A stretch of 64,000 nucleotides of DNA from Acidovorax soli (GCF_014207955.1 NZ_JACHLK010000007.1:1-64000), one strand, 5' to 3'. Numbered from the stretch's first letter, positions 27,463 through 36,717 are shown. Translations and numbers: made by a program. The notes: generated from the letters alone by a model not told the origin.

Positions 27463-28022
27463 GGCTGGGCGTCCCCGGCAGAGTCTTCGGACGCAGGCGT
27501 TTCGCGGCTGCGGCGTATGAGCAGGCCCACGGCCCGCGCCGCGATCAGCGCTGAAATGATGGGCAGCCAGATGGAATACCACCACTGTGGCACGCCGATG
27601 CCGGGCGAGGTCTCGCCAAAGCGGTAGTCGTCCCAGACCACGCGCACGCTGAGCACGGCGATCAGCCCGAACAGCAGGGCCACGGCCACGGCGCCCAGCT
27701 GCGCCAGGCGCTTGCGGCGGGCGGCCGAGCCGCCCTCGGCAAAGTATTCGATGCGGATGTGCTGGTCGCGTGCCACGGCGGCCGAGCCCGCCACCAGGGC
27801 CAGCACGATCATCAGGAAGACGGAGATCTCTTCCGTCCAGGCAAAGGAAGAGCTGGTGAAGTAGCGCACCAGCACGTTGGCAAAGGTGATCAGCGCGAGC
27901 GCCGCCATCACGATGACGGTGAGCCAGTCCTCGATGCGCAGGGAGCGGGGTTCGTCGGAGTCAGGGGCGGCGACGGACACGGAGGCGTCGGTCACCGGCC
28001 CTTGGGGAGGGGTGGAGGACAT
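27459..28022 (-). CDS. dctQ: TRAP transporter small permease DctQ
   Basis: A 187-aa protein with an approximately 30-residue hydrophilic N-terminus and four predicted membrane helices, as expected for DctQ. The FANVLVRYF and SFAWTEEISVFLMI segments match the family. It is the first gene of the TRAP operon. The ATG at 28022 has no clear ribosome site; the frame is open further upstream into the intergenic region, so the exact start is uncertain. A LysR gene is divergent 222 bases away. Confidence 0.88.
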   Translation of the reverse strand: MSSTPPQGPVTDASVSVAAPDSDEPRSLRIEDWLTVIVMAALALITFANVLVRYFTSSSFAWTEEISVFLMIVLALVAGSAAVARDQHIRIEYFAEGGSAARRKRLAQLGAVAVALLFGLIAVLSVRVVWDDYRFGETSPGIGVPQWWYSIWLPIISALIAARAVGLLIRRSRETPASEDSAGDAQP

Positions 28023-28151
28023 CGGGGCGGCGGTACAGGAGAACAAACAGGACGGGGCCGGTCGCTCTGCCCGCCGGTGTTGTGCACCTGGGGCCGTGAC
28101 GCGGGAGCGCGCTGTGGACGCAACTTTCCCTATTATGCGGTGCGTTGCTAT

Positions 28152-28161
28152 GTGTGCACAC
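28152..28161. promoter_or_regulatory. GTGTGCACAC palindrome between dctQ and the LysR gene
   Basis: A perfect 10-bp palindrome lies in the divergent gap, 83 bases before the LysR start. Its position suits a LysR binding element, though the classical T-N11-A box is not clear. Confidence 0.3.
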
Positions 28162-28244
28162 CAATGGTGCGCTATGGATAAACCCTTGTACAGGCTTTCC
28201 ATGACAGGCCGGCACGCCCCGGGGCCCGCGCCGATAATGCCGTG

Positions 28245-29171
28245 ATGGAAACCAAGTGGCTTGAAGATTTCGTCAGTCTTGCGGAAACGCGCAGCTTCAG
28301 CCGGTCTGCCCAGTTGCGGCATGTGACGCAGCCCGCCTTTTCGCGGCGCATCCAGGCCCTGGAGGCCTGGGCTGGCACCGATCTGGTGGACCGCAGCTCC
28401 TATCCCACACGCCTCACGCCGGCCGGCAAGACCTTGTACGACCAGGCGCTGGAGATGCTGCAATCGCTGCAGAACACCCGGGCCATGCTGCGCGCGCACA
28501 CCAGTGCGGGCAAGGACATGATCGAGTTCGCCGTGCCGCACACGCTGGCCTTCACCTTCTTCCCGGCCTGGGTGTCGAGCCTGCACGACCGGTTCGGCCC
28601 CTTCAAGAGCCGGCTGATCGCCCTGAACGTGCACGACGCCGTGATGCGCCTGGTGGAGGGCGGCTGTGACCTGCTGATCGCCTACCACCACCCCTCGCAG
28701 CCCTTCCAGCTCGACGCCGACCGCTACGAGATGGTGAGCCTGGGCCAGGAAGTGCTGTCCCCGTACTCCAAGGCCGATGCCGACGGCCAGCCTCTGTTCC
28801 GGCTGCCCGGGCGCGCGGGCCAGCCGCTGCCCTACCTGGGCTATGCGCCCGGTGCCTACCTGGGGCGGGTGACGGAGCTGATCCTCAAGGAGTCGGGCAC
28901 GCCCATCCACCTGGACCGGGTCTACGAGACCGACATGGCCGAAGGCCTCAAGGCCATGGCCCTCGAAGGGCATGGCGTGGCCTTTTTGCCCCACAGTGCG
29001 GTCAAGAAGGAACTGCGCACGCGCAGGCTGGTCAGCGCCGCGCCGCCGGACACCGAAGGCCTGCAGATGACCATGGATGTGCGCGCCTACCGCGAAAAGC
29101 CCTCTGGCAAGGAGGCGCCCAAGGGCACGGCCCAGGCGCTGTGGTCGTACCTGCAGGCCCAGGCAGGCTGA
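28245..29171 (+). CDS. LysR-family regulator, HypT-like
   Basis: A 308-aa LysR regulator. The winged HTH (about 1-62) has the pattern METKWLEDFVSLAETRSFSRSAQLRHVTQPAFSRRIQALE, which resembles HypT/YjiE of enterobacteria. The effector domain follows (about 90-300). HypT itself senses hypochlorite through Met oxidation; whether this protein does so cannot be told. It is divergent from the TRAP operon, which it probably controls. ATG at 28245 is preferred to the GTG directly before it at 28242. Confidence 0.88.
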   Translation: METKWLEDFVSLAETRSFSRSAQLRHVTQPAFSRRIQALEAWAGTDLVDRSSYPTRLTPAGKTLYDQALEMLQSLQNTRAMLRAHTSAGKDMIEFAVPHTLAFTFFPAWVSSLHDRFGPFKSRLIALNVHDAVMRLVEGGCDLLIAYHHPSQPFQLDADRYEMVSLGQEVLSPYSKADADGQPLFRLPGRAGQPLPYLGYAPGAYLGRVTELILKESGTPIHLDRVYETDMAEGLKAMALEGHGVAFLPHSAVKKELRTRRLVSAAPPDTEGLQMTMDVRAYREKPSGKEAPKGTAQALWSYLQAQAG

Positions 29172-29367
29172 CTTCCTCCATGCCTAGGGTAAATACGGAT
29201 ATAAACAGTTTGCATAGTTGCCCGCGCAAACGGCATTGGAGTTTCATGGTAACGACACGTACAGTCGCCTCCATTGCTGGATCAGCGATGGCGATGTAGT
29301 CTCTTTGGGGCCTGGGTGGCACGAAGATTGCAGATCTGATTCCACTTCCTATTTACCGAGACACCGC

Positions 29368-30261
29368 ATGAAAGTTCAGCATTGGGGATTGGCGTGGGGC
29401 CTGGCGGCCTTGTGCTGCGCGTCCGCGGCGTCTGCGCAAGGGGTGCTCGAACGCGTGAGCGCGGGCGGCAAGCTGGTGATCGCGCACCGCGAGTCGTCTG
29501 TGCCGTTTTCCTACATCGACTCCAAGAGCGGCAAGCCGGTTGGCTACGCCGTCGACCTGTGCCTGCGCCTGGCCGAGGTGGTGAGGAAGAAGACCGGCAA
29601 GAAGGACATGCCGGTCGAGTTCCTGGCCGTCACGCCGGCCAACCGCATCGCCATGATCGAGCAGGGCAAGGCCGACATGGAGTGCGGCTCCACCACCAAC
29701 AATGCCGAACGGCGCCAGAAGGTGGCCTTCACGGTGCCGCATTTCATCACCGGGGCCCGCCTGCTCGTGAAATCGGGCAGCCCCATCGACAAGGTGGAAG
29801 ACCTCAACGGCAAGAAACTGGTGTCCACCAAGGGCACGACGCCCTTGAAGGCGGCCGACCAGGCCAACCGCGAGCGCCTGATGGGCATCACCATCCTGGA
29901 AGCCCCGGACCATGCCAAGGCCGTGGAAATGGTGGAAAAGGGCGAGGCCGATGCCTTCGTGATGGACGACGTGCTGCTGTACGGCCTGGCGGCCGGGCGG
30001 CCCAACCCCGGCGCGCTCAAGGTCGTGGGCCGGTTCATGACCACCGAGCCCCTGGCCATCATGCTGCCCAAGAACGACCCCGAATTCAAGAAACTGGTGG
30101 ACGAGGAGATGCGCCGCCTGGTCAATACCCGGGAAATCTATCCCATATATGAGAAATGGTTTGCCAAACCGATTCCCCCCAACAATACGACGCTGAACCT
30201 TCCGGTCAGCTATCTGTTGCGGGACTTCTGGAAATACCCTACCGACCAGGTCCCGTTCTGA
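29368..30261 (+). CDS. Amino-acid ABC transporter substrate-binding protein (GltI-like, first copy)
   Basis: A 297-aa SBP_bac_3 protein with a signal peptide ending ASAQG. Family motifs are HRESSVPFSYID, GYAVDLC, PANRIAMIEQGKADMECGSTTNN and KGTTPLKAADQ. It would bind an acidic or polar amino acid. It stands 115 bases before a second, closer GltI homologue and may be a paralogue with another specificity feeding the same permease. The open frame begins at 29218, but the signal peptide fixes the ATG at 29368. It lies 196 bases after the LysR gene. Confidence 0.87.
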   Translation: MKVQHWGLAWGLAALCCASAASAQGVLERVSAGGKLVIAHRESSVPFSYIDSKSGKPVGYAVDLCLRLAEVVRKKTGKKDMPVEFLAVTPANRIAMIEQGKADMECGSTTNNAERRQKVAFTVPHFITGARLLVKSGSPIDKVEDLNGKKLVSTKGTTPLKAADQANRERLMGITILEAPDHAKAVEMVEKGEADAFVMDDVLLYGLAAGRPNPGALKVVGRFMTTEPLAIMLPKNDPEFKKLVDEEMRRLVNTREIYPIYEKWFAKPIPPNNTTLNLPVSYLLRDFWKYPTDQVPF

Positions 30262-30376
30262 CTAATATCGCTGGTCGCGTGGTTCCTTTTTTTGGTTTTT
30301 TGCCCGCCGGTACGTCCTGGCCGGGTAAATCTCTAAAATCCCCCCCTTTTTTCGCTTCACACACAAGGAGATCCCA

Positions 30377-31276
30377 ATGAAGAAGCATTTGCTCGCGGTT
30401 GCCGTGACCGCTCTGGCTGCAGGCAGCGCATTCGCCCAAGCCAACGACACCCTGGCCAAAATCAAGGCCTCGGGCAGCGTGACGCTGGGTGTTCGTGAGT
30501 CTTCGGGTCTTTCCTACACGGTGGGCAACGGCAAGTACGTCGGTTTCCACACCGAAATGGGCGAAATCATCCTGGCCGACATCCAGAAGCAACTGGGCCT
30601 GGCCAAGCTGGAAACCAAGTACCAGCCCGTGACCTCGCAAAACCGCATCCCCCTGGTGACCAATGGCACCGTGGACCTGGAGTGCGGCTCCACCACGAAC
30701 AACGCCGCGCGCCAGAAGGACGTGGCCTTTGCCGTGACCACCTACGTGGAAGAAGTGCGCACCGTGGTGAAGGCCAACTCGGGCATCACCTCGATCAAGG
30801 ACCTGAACGGCAAGACCGTGGCCACGACCACGGGCACCACCTCGGTGCAGACCCTGCGCAAGCACGAGCGTGCTGGCGGCATCGACTTCAAGGAAGTCTT
30901 CGGCAAGGACCACGCCGACAGCTTCCTGATGCTGGAAACCGGCCGTGCCGACGCCTTCGTGATGGATGGCTCCATCCTGGCGGCCAACGTCTCCAAGTCC
31001 AAGAACCCGGCCGACTACAAGATCGTCGGCGAAGTGCTGTCGGTGGAACCCATCGCCTGCATGCTGCGCAAGGATGACGCCGCCTTCAAGAAGGCCGTGG
31101 ACGACAGCATCAAGCGCCAGATCGCCGACGGCTCGCTGGCCAAGCTGTACGACAAGTGGTTCATGCAACCCGTGCCTCCGACCAACACCAAGATCGGCCT
31201 GCCCATGTCCGACGCCACCAAGGCTGCCTGGGCTGCTCCGAACGACAAGCCGATGGAAGACTACGCCAAGAAGTAA
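30377..31276 (+). CDS. gltI: Glutamate/aspartate ABC transporter substrate-binding protein
   Basis: A 299-aa periplasmic binding protein with a signal peptide ending AFAQA and the GltI motifs VRESSGLSYTVGNGKYVGFHTE, QNRIPLVTNGTVDLECGSTTNN and TTTGTTSVQTLRKHE. It has a strong AAGGAG ribosome site. Codons here are more regular and the gene looks highly expressed. A hairpin with six T residues follows the stop codon and would reduce read-through into gltJKL, the usual way to make more binding protein than permease. Confidence 0.93.
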   Translation: MKKHLLAVAVTALAAGSAFAQANDTLAKIKASGSVTLGVRESSGLSYTVGNGKYVGFHTEMGEIILADIQKQLGLAKLETKYQPVTSQNRIPLVTNGTVDLECGSTTNNAARQKDVAFAVTTYVEEVRTVVKANSGITSIKDLNGKTVATTTGTTSVQTLRKHERAGGIDFKEVFGKDHADSFLMLETGRADAFVMDGSILAANVSKSKNPADYKIVGEVLSVEPIACMLRKDDAAFKKAVDDSIKRQIADGSLAKLYDKWFMQPVPPTNTKIGLPMSDATKAAWAAPNDKPMEDYAKK

Positions 31277-31292
31277 TCTTCGGGATGCTTGC

Positions 31293-31328
31293 GCCCCTTC
31301 GGCCACCATGGTTTGAAGGGGCTTTTTT
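31293..31328 (+). terminator. Terminator/attenuator between gltI and gltJ
   Basis: GCCCCTTC (31293-31300) pairs perfectly with GAAGGGGC (31315-31322) across a 14-base loop and is followed by TTTTTT. It lies inside the operon, so it is likely partial. Confidence 0.75.
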
Positions 31329-31387
31329 GTTGGGTCCGCAAAGGATTGCGCCCAATGCAATACCAAGACAAATAAAGGGGTGATCCT

Positions 31388-32143
31388 ATGAGTTGGGATT
31401 GGCAGGTGTTCTGCCAGGACACCATGGACAGGGAAGTCGTGCAAAGCTGCTTTGGCAAAGGCGGCGACATCACGTACCTGGACTGGATGCTGTCGGCCTG
31501 GGGCTGGACGGTGTCTGTTTCGTTGCTGGCCTTGCTGCTGGCGCTGGTGCTGGGCTCCATCATCGGTACGCTGCGTACCCTGCAGGGCCGGCCGATGATC
31601 GTGCGCCTGGGCAATGCCTGGGTCGAACTGTTCCGCAACATTCCGTTGCTGGTGCAGATTTTCCTGTGGTACCACGTCATACCCAGCCTGTTCCCGGTCC
31701 TGAAGGGCGTTCCCGGCTTCGCGCTGGTGGTGCTGGCGCTGGGCTTCTTCACGTCGGCGCGCATTGCCGAGCAGGTGCGTTCGGGCATCAACACCCTGCC
31801 CCGTGGCCAGCGCTATGCGGGCATGGCCGTGGGTTTCACCACGTTCCAGACCTACCGCTATGTGCTGCTGCCCATGGCCTTTCGCATCATCATCCCGCCG
31901 CTGACCAGCGAGACGATGAACATCTTCAAGAACTCCTCCGTCGCGTTCGCCGTGTCGGTGGCCGAGCTCACGATGTTCGCCATGCAGGCGCAGGAAGAAA
32001 CCTCGCGCGGCATCGAGGTCTACCTGGCGGTGACGGCGCTGTACATCGTCTCGGCATTTGCCATCAACCGCATCATGGCGTTCATCGAGAAGCGCGCCCG
32101 CATTCCGGGAATGGTCGTTGCCAGCGGCGGCGGGGGGCACTGA
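31388..32143 (+). CDS. gltJ: Glutamate/aspartate ABC transporter permease GltJ
   Basis: A 251-aa HisM/GlnP-family permease. An approximately 30-residue N-terminal region (DWQVFCQDTMDREVVQSCFGKGGDITYLDWMLSAW) precedes five membrane segments. The EAA-type loop includes GQRYAGMAVGFTTFQTYRYVLLPMAFRIIIPP. It pairs with GltK three bases downstream to form the membrane channel. Confidence 0.93.
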   Translation: MSWDWQVFCQDTMDREVVQSCFGKGGDITYLDWMLSAWGWTVSVSLLALLLALVLGSIIGTLRTLQGRPMIVRLGNAWVELFRNIPLLVQIFLWYHVIPSLFPVLKGVPGFALVVLALGFFTSARIAEQVRSGINTLPRGQRYAGMAVGFTTFQTYRYVLLPMAFRIIIPPLTSETMNIFKNSSVAFAVSVAELTMFAMQAQEETSRGIEVYLAVTALYIVSAFAINRIMAFIEKRARIPGMVVASGGGGH

Positions 32144-32146
32144 CAA

Positions 32147-32815
32147 ATGATGAATCTCGACTTTGGTTTTTACAACTGGGACCTGATCTCCAGTTTCGTG
32201 CTCAAGGGGCTGTACTTCAGCCTGATCCTCACGGCGGTCGCCACGGTCGGCGGCGTGTTCTTCGGCACCCTGCTGGCGCTGATGCGCCTGTCGGGCAAGA
32301 AGTGGCTGGACCTGCCTGCCACCATCTACGTCAACGGCATGCGCAGCATTCCGCTGGTGATGGTGATCCTGTGGTTCTTCCTGCTGGTGCCGGCCATCAT
32401 CGGCCGCCCCATCGGTGCGGAAGTCTCGGCCGTGATCACCTTCATCGCCTTCGAGGCGGCCTACTTCAGCGAGATCATGCGCGCCGGCATCCAGTCGATT
32501 CCGCGCGGCCAGGTCCATGCCGGCCAGGCGCTCGGGATGACCTATGGCCAGAACATGAAGCTGGTGGTGTTGCCCCAGGCGTTCCGCAACATGCTGCCGG
32601 TGCTGCTCACGCAGACCATCATCCTGTTCCAGGACACCTCGCTGGTCTACGCCATCGGTGCCTATGACATGCTCAAGGGCTTCGAGGTGGCGGGCAAGAA
32701 CTTCGGCCGCCCGATTGAAGCCTACCTGGCCGCGGCCGTCCTGTACTTTGTGATGTGCTATGCGCTGTCCTGGATGGTCAAACGCCTGCACCAGAAGATC
32801 GCGATCATTCGCTGA
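32147..32815 (+). CDS. gltK: Glutamate/aspartate ABC transporter permease GltK
   Basis: A 222-aa HisQ/GlnP-family permease with five membrane segments and the EAA loop RGQVHAGQALGMTYGQNMKLVVLPQAFRNMLPVLL. It follows gltJ by three bases. Two ATGs in a row (32147 and 32150) make the exact start ambiguous by one residue. Confidence 0.93.
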   Translation: MMNLDFGFYNWDLISSFVLKGLYFSLILTAVATVGGVFFGTLLALMRLSGKKWLDLPATIYVNGMRSIPLVMVILWFFLLVPAIIGRPIGAEVSAVITFIAFEAAYFSEIMRAGIQSIPRGQVHAGQALGMTYGQNMKLVVLPQAFRNMLPVLLTQTIILFQDTSLVYAIGAYDMLKGFEVAGKNFGRPIEAYLAAAVLYFVMCYALSWMVKRLHQKIAIIR

Positions 32816-32845
32816 TGCAAAAGAGATTGGATTGAGGAACAAGAA

Positions 32846-33583
32846 ATGATCGAACTCAAGAACGTATCCAAGTGGTATGGCCCCGTGCAGGTGCTCAACG
32901 AGTGCTCGGCGACCATCAACAAGGGTGAAGTGGTGGTGGTGTGCGGGCCTTCGGGCTCGGGCAAGTCCACACTGATCAAGACCATCAACGCGCTCGAGCC
33001 CTTCCAGAAGGGCGAGATCACGGTCGACGGCGTGAAGCTGCACGACCCCAGCACCAACCTGCCCAAGCTGCGCAGCCGCGTGGGCATGGTGTTCCAGCAC
33101 TTCGAGCTGTTTCCCCACCTGTCGGTGACGGACAACCTGACCATCGCCCAGATCAAGGTGCTGGGCCGCACCCCCGACGATGCCAAGAAGCGCGGCCTGA
33201 AGATGCTCGAGCGCGTGGGCCTGATCGCCCACAAGGACAAGTTCCCGGGCCAGCTCTCGGGTGGCCAGCAGCAGCGCGTGGCCATTGCCCGTGCGCTGAG
33301 CATGGACCCCATCGTGATGCTGTTCGACGAGCCCACGTCGGCGCTTGACCCCGAGATGGTGGGCGAAGTGCTGGACGTGATGGTGGGCCTGGCCAACGAA
33401 GGCATGACCATGATGTGCGTGACCCACGAAATGGGCTTTGCCCGCAAGGTGAGCAACCGCGTGATCTTCATGGACGTGGGCGGCAAGATCCTGGAGGACT
33501 GCTCCAAGGACGACTTCTTCAACCACCCCGAAGCGCGCCAGCCGCGCACCAAGGACTTCCTCAACAAGATCCTGCAGCACTGA
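32846..33583 (+). CDS. gltL: Glutamate/aspartate ABC transporter ATP-binding protein GltL
   Basis: A 245-aa ABC ATPase of the polar amino acid group with Walker [10 protein letters not shown], signature LSGGQQQR and Walker [13 protein letters not shown], followed by the H-loop VTHEMGFA. It starts 30 bases after gltK with a GAGGAAC site and ends the operon at a strong terminator. Confidence 0.94.
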   Translation: MIELKNVSKWYGPVQVLNECSATINKGEVVVVCGPSGSGKSTLIKTINALEPFQKGEITVDGVKLHDPSTNLPKLRSRVGMVFQHFELFPHLSVTDNLTIAQIKVLGRTPDDAKKRGLKMLERVGLIAHKDKFPGQLSGGQQQRVAIARALSMDPIVMLFDEPTSALDPEMVGEVLDVMVGLANEGMTMMCVTHEMGFARKVSNRVIFMDVGGKILEDCSKDDFFNHPEARQPRTKDFLNKILQH

Positions 33584-33636
33584 ACGGTTGCGGGGCACGG
33601 CGCTCCTGGCGGGGCGCAGTGTGCAGGAAGTCACAC

Positions 33637-33661
33637 AAGGCGCCTCCGGGCGCCTTTTTTT
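33637..33661 (+). terminator. Rho-independent terminator after gltL
   Basis: AAGGCGCC (33637-33644) and GGCGCCTT (33649-33656) form an 8-bp stem with loop TCCG, followed by a run of T to 33661. Confidence 0.9.
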
Positions 33662-33722
33662 GTGCCAGGCCGGTAGGTGTGCCGTGCTACGTTTGTCGCT
33701 TGTTCCACTTCCGAGCTGTGCC

Positions 33723-34709
33723 ATGCGTTCTGCGAACCCCACGCCCCAGCTTCATCGGCTGTCTCTCGGGGCGGGGCTGCTGCTTGCGTTGTTGCCAGGC
33801 TGGGCCGCAGCCCAGGCCGGCAAGGTCTCGCAGGCCACCGTGCCGCCCTCGGCGTGCGAACGCCTGGTCCAGGTGGCCCAGGCGCTCGCACTCGCCGGCC
33901 CGGGTACCACAGGCCGCTACCACTGCGAAACCCAGCAGCGCACCCGCACCGGGCAGGCGCTGGCACTGCGCTACCGTGGGCCGGAGGTGGCGGACGGCAG
34001 CAGCAACCTGGTGGGCTACTACGAGGTGGACCGCGGCACGCAGTCTGTGCATGCCTGGGACCTGGCGACCGGCAAGCGGGCCCCTGGTGCCTTGGCCGAT
34101 GGCGCTTTGCCACCGCCCACGGTGATGGCCTGCGGCCTGGCCTTCGAGCTGCCGGTGCATTACCGCATTACCCGTCCCCAGCGCAGCGAGAGCGAGGGTA
34201 GGACGGTTTGCGCCTTCAATGTGGTGGCGGCGAAAAGCAAACCCATGCAGCTCGACTGCAAGGGCGAGCGCGAGGGCGGGTCACCACCCTACAACGTCTG
34301 CGACTGGGCCATCGGTTCGGACGCCGACAAGACCACGGTCCGGGTGGCGCACACCCGCATGGACCGGGATCGGTGGGGCATCGATCCTTTCGTGTACGAC
34401 AACGGAGCCTGGCGCCTGCCCAACGCCTACGCGGATGCTGCTCCCGCTGAGCGCATCGACTTCTTTGGCCGCCCTGCCTACCAGGGGGCGGTGGTTTCGC
34501 GCCTGGTGTGGTACCGCACCCGCACCAAGACCTACGATGCCATTTACGCGGGAGCGGGAGACGCCAGGGCCTTGTTGGTGCAACTCACCCCCGAGGTGGC
34601 CGTGGCGCTGGTGAGTCCGCCCGCCGACGATCCCGCCGCGGGCGAGGTGGAGTGCCGGATCTTCTGTGGCAGCCTGCGCGTCGCAGGACGCCCCGATACT
34701 GCGCGCTGA
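33723..34709 (+). CDS. Hypothetical secreted protein
   Basis: I do not recognise this 328-aa protein. A signal peptide (about 1-28, ending AAAQA) predicts export. The mature part has several cysteines (CERL, YHCE, VMACG, VCAF, LDCKG, NVCDW, VECRIFCGS), an even number that could form disulfides in the periplasm. The frame is open back to 33588, but the signal peptide places the start at the ATG at 33723. It is followed by two other poorly known genes on the same strand, 57 bases downstream. Confidence 0.6.
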   Translation: MRSANPTPQLHRLSLGAGLLLALLPGWAAAQAGKVSQATVPPSACERLVQVAQALALAGPGTTGRYHCETQQRTRTGQALALRYRGPEVADGSSNLVGYYEVDRGTQSVHAWDLATGKRAPGALADGALPPPTVMACGLAFELPVHYRITRPQRSESEGRTVCAFNVVAAKSKPMQLDCKGEREGGSPPYNVCDWAIGSDADKTTVRVAHTRMDRDRWGIDPFVYDNGAWRLPNAYADAAPAERIDFFGRPAYQGAVVSRLVWYRTRTKTYDAIYAGAGDARALLVQLTPEVAVALVSPPADDPAAGEVECRIFCGSLRVAGRPDTAR

Positions 34710-34766
34710 TGCCAACGTGCCCCTTGCCTGCCGTACCAACCGACTCCTGACCAAAGGCCTTTTGGC

Positions 34767-36254
34767 ATGAACCGTACCCCTTCAAACGAACTGCACTTTG
34801 CATTCCCCCCGGATCTGCCGGAACCTTCGGCCCTGCGCGACCTGCTGCAGGCCTTTCCGGCGTTGCGCCCGCCCTCCGCTGCGGTGAGCGGCTCGTTTGC
34901 CTTCCATGCGGAGCCGCCGAGCACGGTGGCGCGCTATTTCGGGGAAGAGGGCCATGCCGGTGGGCAGGCGGCCGCGCAGCACCTCGGGGTCTTCGGTGTC
35001 GAGCCCGACGGATCGACGATTGCCGTGTGGCGGGCACCGCAAGGGGGCATGCCCGTGGTCTACCTCAGCTCCGAGGGCGGTGGGCGGGTGCTGGCCAGTG
35101 ACATGCAGCAGTTCCTGCGGCTCCTGGGGGTCGGCTACGACGAGTTCGCGCTGTACGGCAACCTCGACGAGCCGCCCGAAGAAGACGGCGACGTGGCGCG
35201 CGAGCTGCTCGCGTGGTTGGCCGCGCAAGGGTTGTCGGTGCCCGAGACGGGGGAGGACATCCTGGCCGAAGCCGAACAACGCTGGCCCGACTTCGATGGC
35301 TGGATGGAGGACGCAATCGCAGGGCGGCTTTCGGAACCGGTGCTGGCGGGTGCGCCCCTGGAGCCGGCACCCGTGGCCGCCGTGCCCGAAGGCAATCTCT
35401 GGGACCAGATGCTGGCCTGCATCGGCCGCCCCATCGACGATCCGCTGGTGCTGCAGTGGCTGGCCGCTGTGGGGGCCAAGCCGCTCAAACCCGCCACGCC
35501 GCACAACGACAGCACCTACGTCAGCGTGCGCGCCACGGGCATCGAGGTCAGCGCCGAGATGGCGCCCAAGCACCGGGCCTTCTGGCCGCCGCGCAAGGAC
35601 GGGCGCATCTGGCGCACCTATGTCACGCGCATCATCCTGCCCGTGAAGGCCGCACCGTTGGTGCCGTTGCCCGAAGGTTTGTCGTGGGAGCGCTTTCCGG
35701 GCCCTGCGGACGGAGATGATTTCGTGGAACAGCCAGTCAGCGCCACGCTGGAGCTGGCATTCCAGCGCGCGGCCAAGGGCCAGGGCCTTGCGCGCATCGA
35801 CGCCCGGCTGCCCACGGAGCGCGACTTCATGGAGGCCAGTGCCGACTACGAGCAGACCAAACCCCTGGTCTATGTGGAGGATGCGTTCTTCGTGACCTGG
35901 TGCGCACTGCAGGGGCTGCTCGACCCCGTGCGCTACCCGGCAAGCGTGCTCGCGCCCTGGCGCGAACGCACCGCCACGCCACTGCAGTTGCTGCACGGCC
36001 CCTGCGGGCGCATCGTCTGGACCGACGACCTGGCCCCTGGCGCCTCGGGGTTCTGGGACGACTACTACAGGGGCTTTGGCACGCCCGATGCCGAGCGCTG
36101 GGTCACGGATGTGAAGACCGTGTTCCGCTCGTCCAACCATTTCCGCGAGCCGGACGAGGCCATGACGCCCGACAGCTGGGAGGCGTTCGACCGGATCGCG
36201 CCCCAGATCGCCCGGCGCTTCGGGGCCTGGCGCCGCAAGGCGCAGCAGGGCTGA
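34767..36254 (+). CDS. Multi-domain protein with SMI1/KNR4 (SUKH)-like N-terminal region
   Basis: A 495-aa cytoplasmic protein without signal or membrane segments. The N-terminal 150 residues, with LGVFGVEPDGSTIAVWRAP, PVVYLSSEGG-GRVLASDMQQFLRLLGVGYDEF, follow the SUKH pattern in which a substrate-facing hydrophobic strand is followed by a segment ending in a Phe-Leu helix. SUKH proteins are often immunity proteins of contact-dependent toxins. A middle part (about 205-300, NLWDQMLACIGRPIDDPLVLQWLAAVGAKP) and a C-terminal part (about 300-495) look like further domains that I cannot name. No toxin gene is seen nearby. The domain call is by pattern only. Confidence 0.5.
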   Translation: MNRTPSNELHFAFPPDLPEPSALRDLLQAFPALRPPSAAVSGSFAFHAEPPSTVARYFGEEGHAGGQAAAQHLGVFGVEPDGSTIAVWRAPQGGMPVVYLSSEGGGRVLASDMQQFLRLLGVGYDEFALYGNLDEPPEEDGDVARELLAWLAAQGLSVPETGEDILAEAEQRWPDFDGWMEDAIAGRLSEPVLAGAPLEPAPVAAVPEGNLWDQMLACIGRPIDDPLVLQWLAAVGAKPLKPATPHNDSTYVSVRATGIEVSAEMAPKHRAFWPPRKDGRIWRTYVTRIILPVKAAPLVPLPEGLSWERFPGPADGDDFVEQPVSATLELAFQRAAKGQGLARIDARLPTERDFMEASADYEQTKPLVYVEDAFFVTWCALQGLLDPVRYPASVLAPWRERTATPLQLLHGPCGRIVWTDDLAPGASGFWDDYYRGFGTPDAERWVTDVKTVFRSSNHFREPDEAMTPDSWEAFDRIAPQIARRFGAWRRKAQQG

Positions 36255-36258
36255 CGGC

Positions 36259-36717
36259 ATGGTGCGCCGGCGTTCCATCCTGTCGTGGGGCACCGCGGGT
36301 GCGGCGGCCCTTTCCTCCTTGTCCACCCAGGCCGCAGCCCCCATGGAAAAGACCCTGCTCTTCGAAAGCGCCGTGCACCCCTGGAAGGTCTACTACGTGC
36401 GCGAAAAGCCCACCTGGCAGACGCGCGACCAGTACTACCAGGTCACGCACCAGGGCCAGCCCTTCGTGTTGCCCAGGGAACTGTTCCGCAGCGTGCGGGA
36501 TGTGGACCGCTTCATCGCCGCCTCGGGCTTCGAGACCCAGGAGACGCATGCGGATTCGGTGCTGCTGGTGTTCGAGAACCGCACGCGCAAGCCCGATGGC
36601 TTCGAGGAGCGCGCCATGGTGGCCGTGATGGCGCAGTCGGTGCGTGCAGGCAAGGGCTACCAGGTGCGCATCGCCAACCTGCAGGGCCAGGTGCTGGCAA
36701 CCCTCGAACGCGAATAG
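36259..36717 (+). CDS. Hypothetical exported protein with a Tat-like signal
   Basis: A 152-aa protein starting MVRRRSILSWGTAGAAALSSL, which resembles a twin-arginine signal (RR-x-I-L) with cleavage near AAA. The mature domain of about 120 residues has a mixed alpha/beta pattern and no motif I know. It starts 4 bases after the SUKH-like gene stop, so the two are probably co-translated. It is convergent with the RpiR gene 20 bases away. Confidence 0.55.
   Translation: MVRRRSILSWGTAGAAALSSLSTQAAAPMEKTLLFESAVHPWKVYYVREKPTWQTRDQYYQVTHQGQPFVLPRELFRSVRDVDRFIAASGFETQETHADSVLLVFENRTRKPDGFEERAMVAVMAQSVRAGKGYQVRIANLQGQVLATLERE

Noticed and set aside
30239-33742. A 1167-codon open frame opposite the glutamate transporter genes
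   Set aside because: It is antisense to four genes with clear motifs, His/Gln/Arg-rich without domains, and has no ribosome site.
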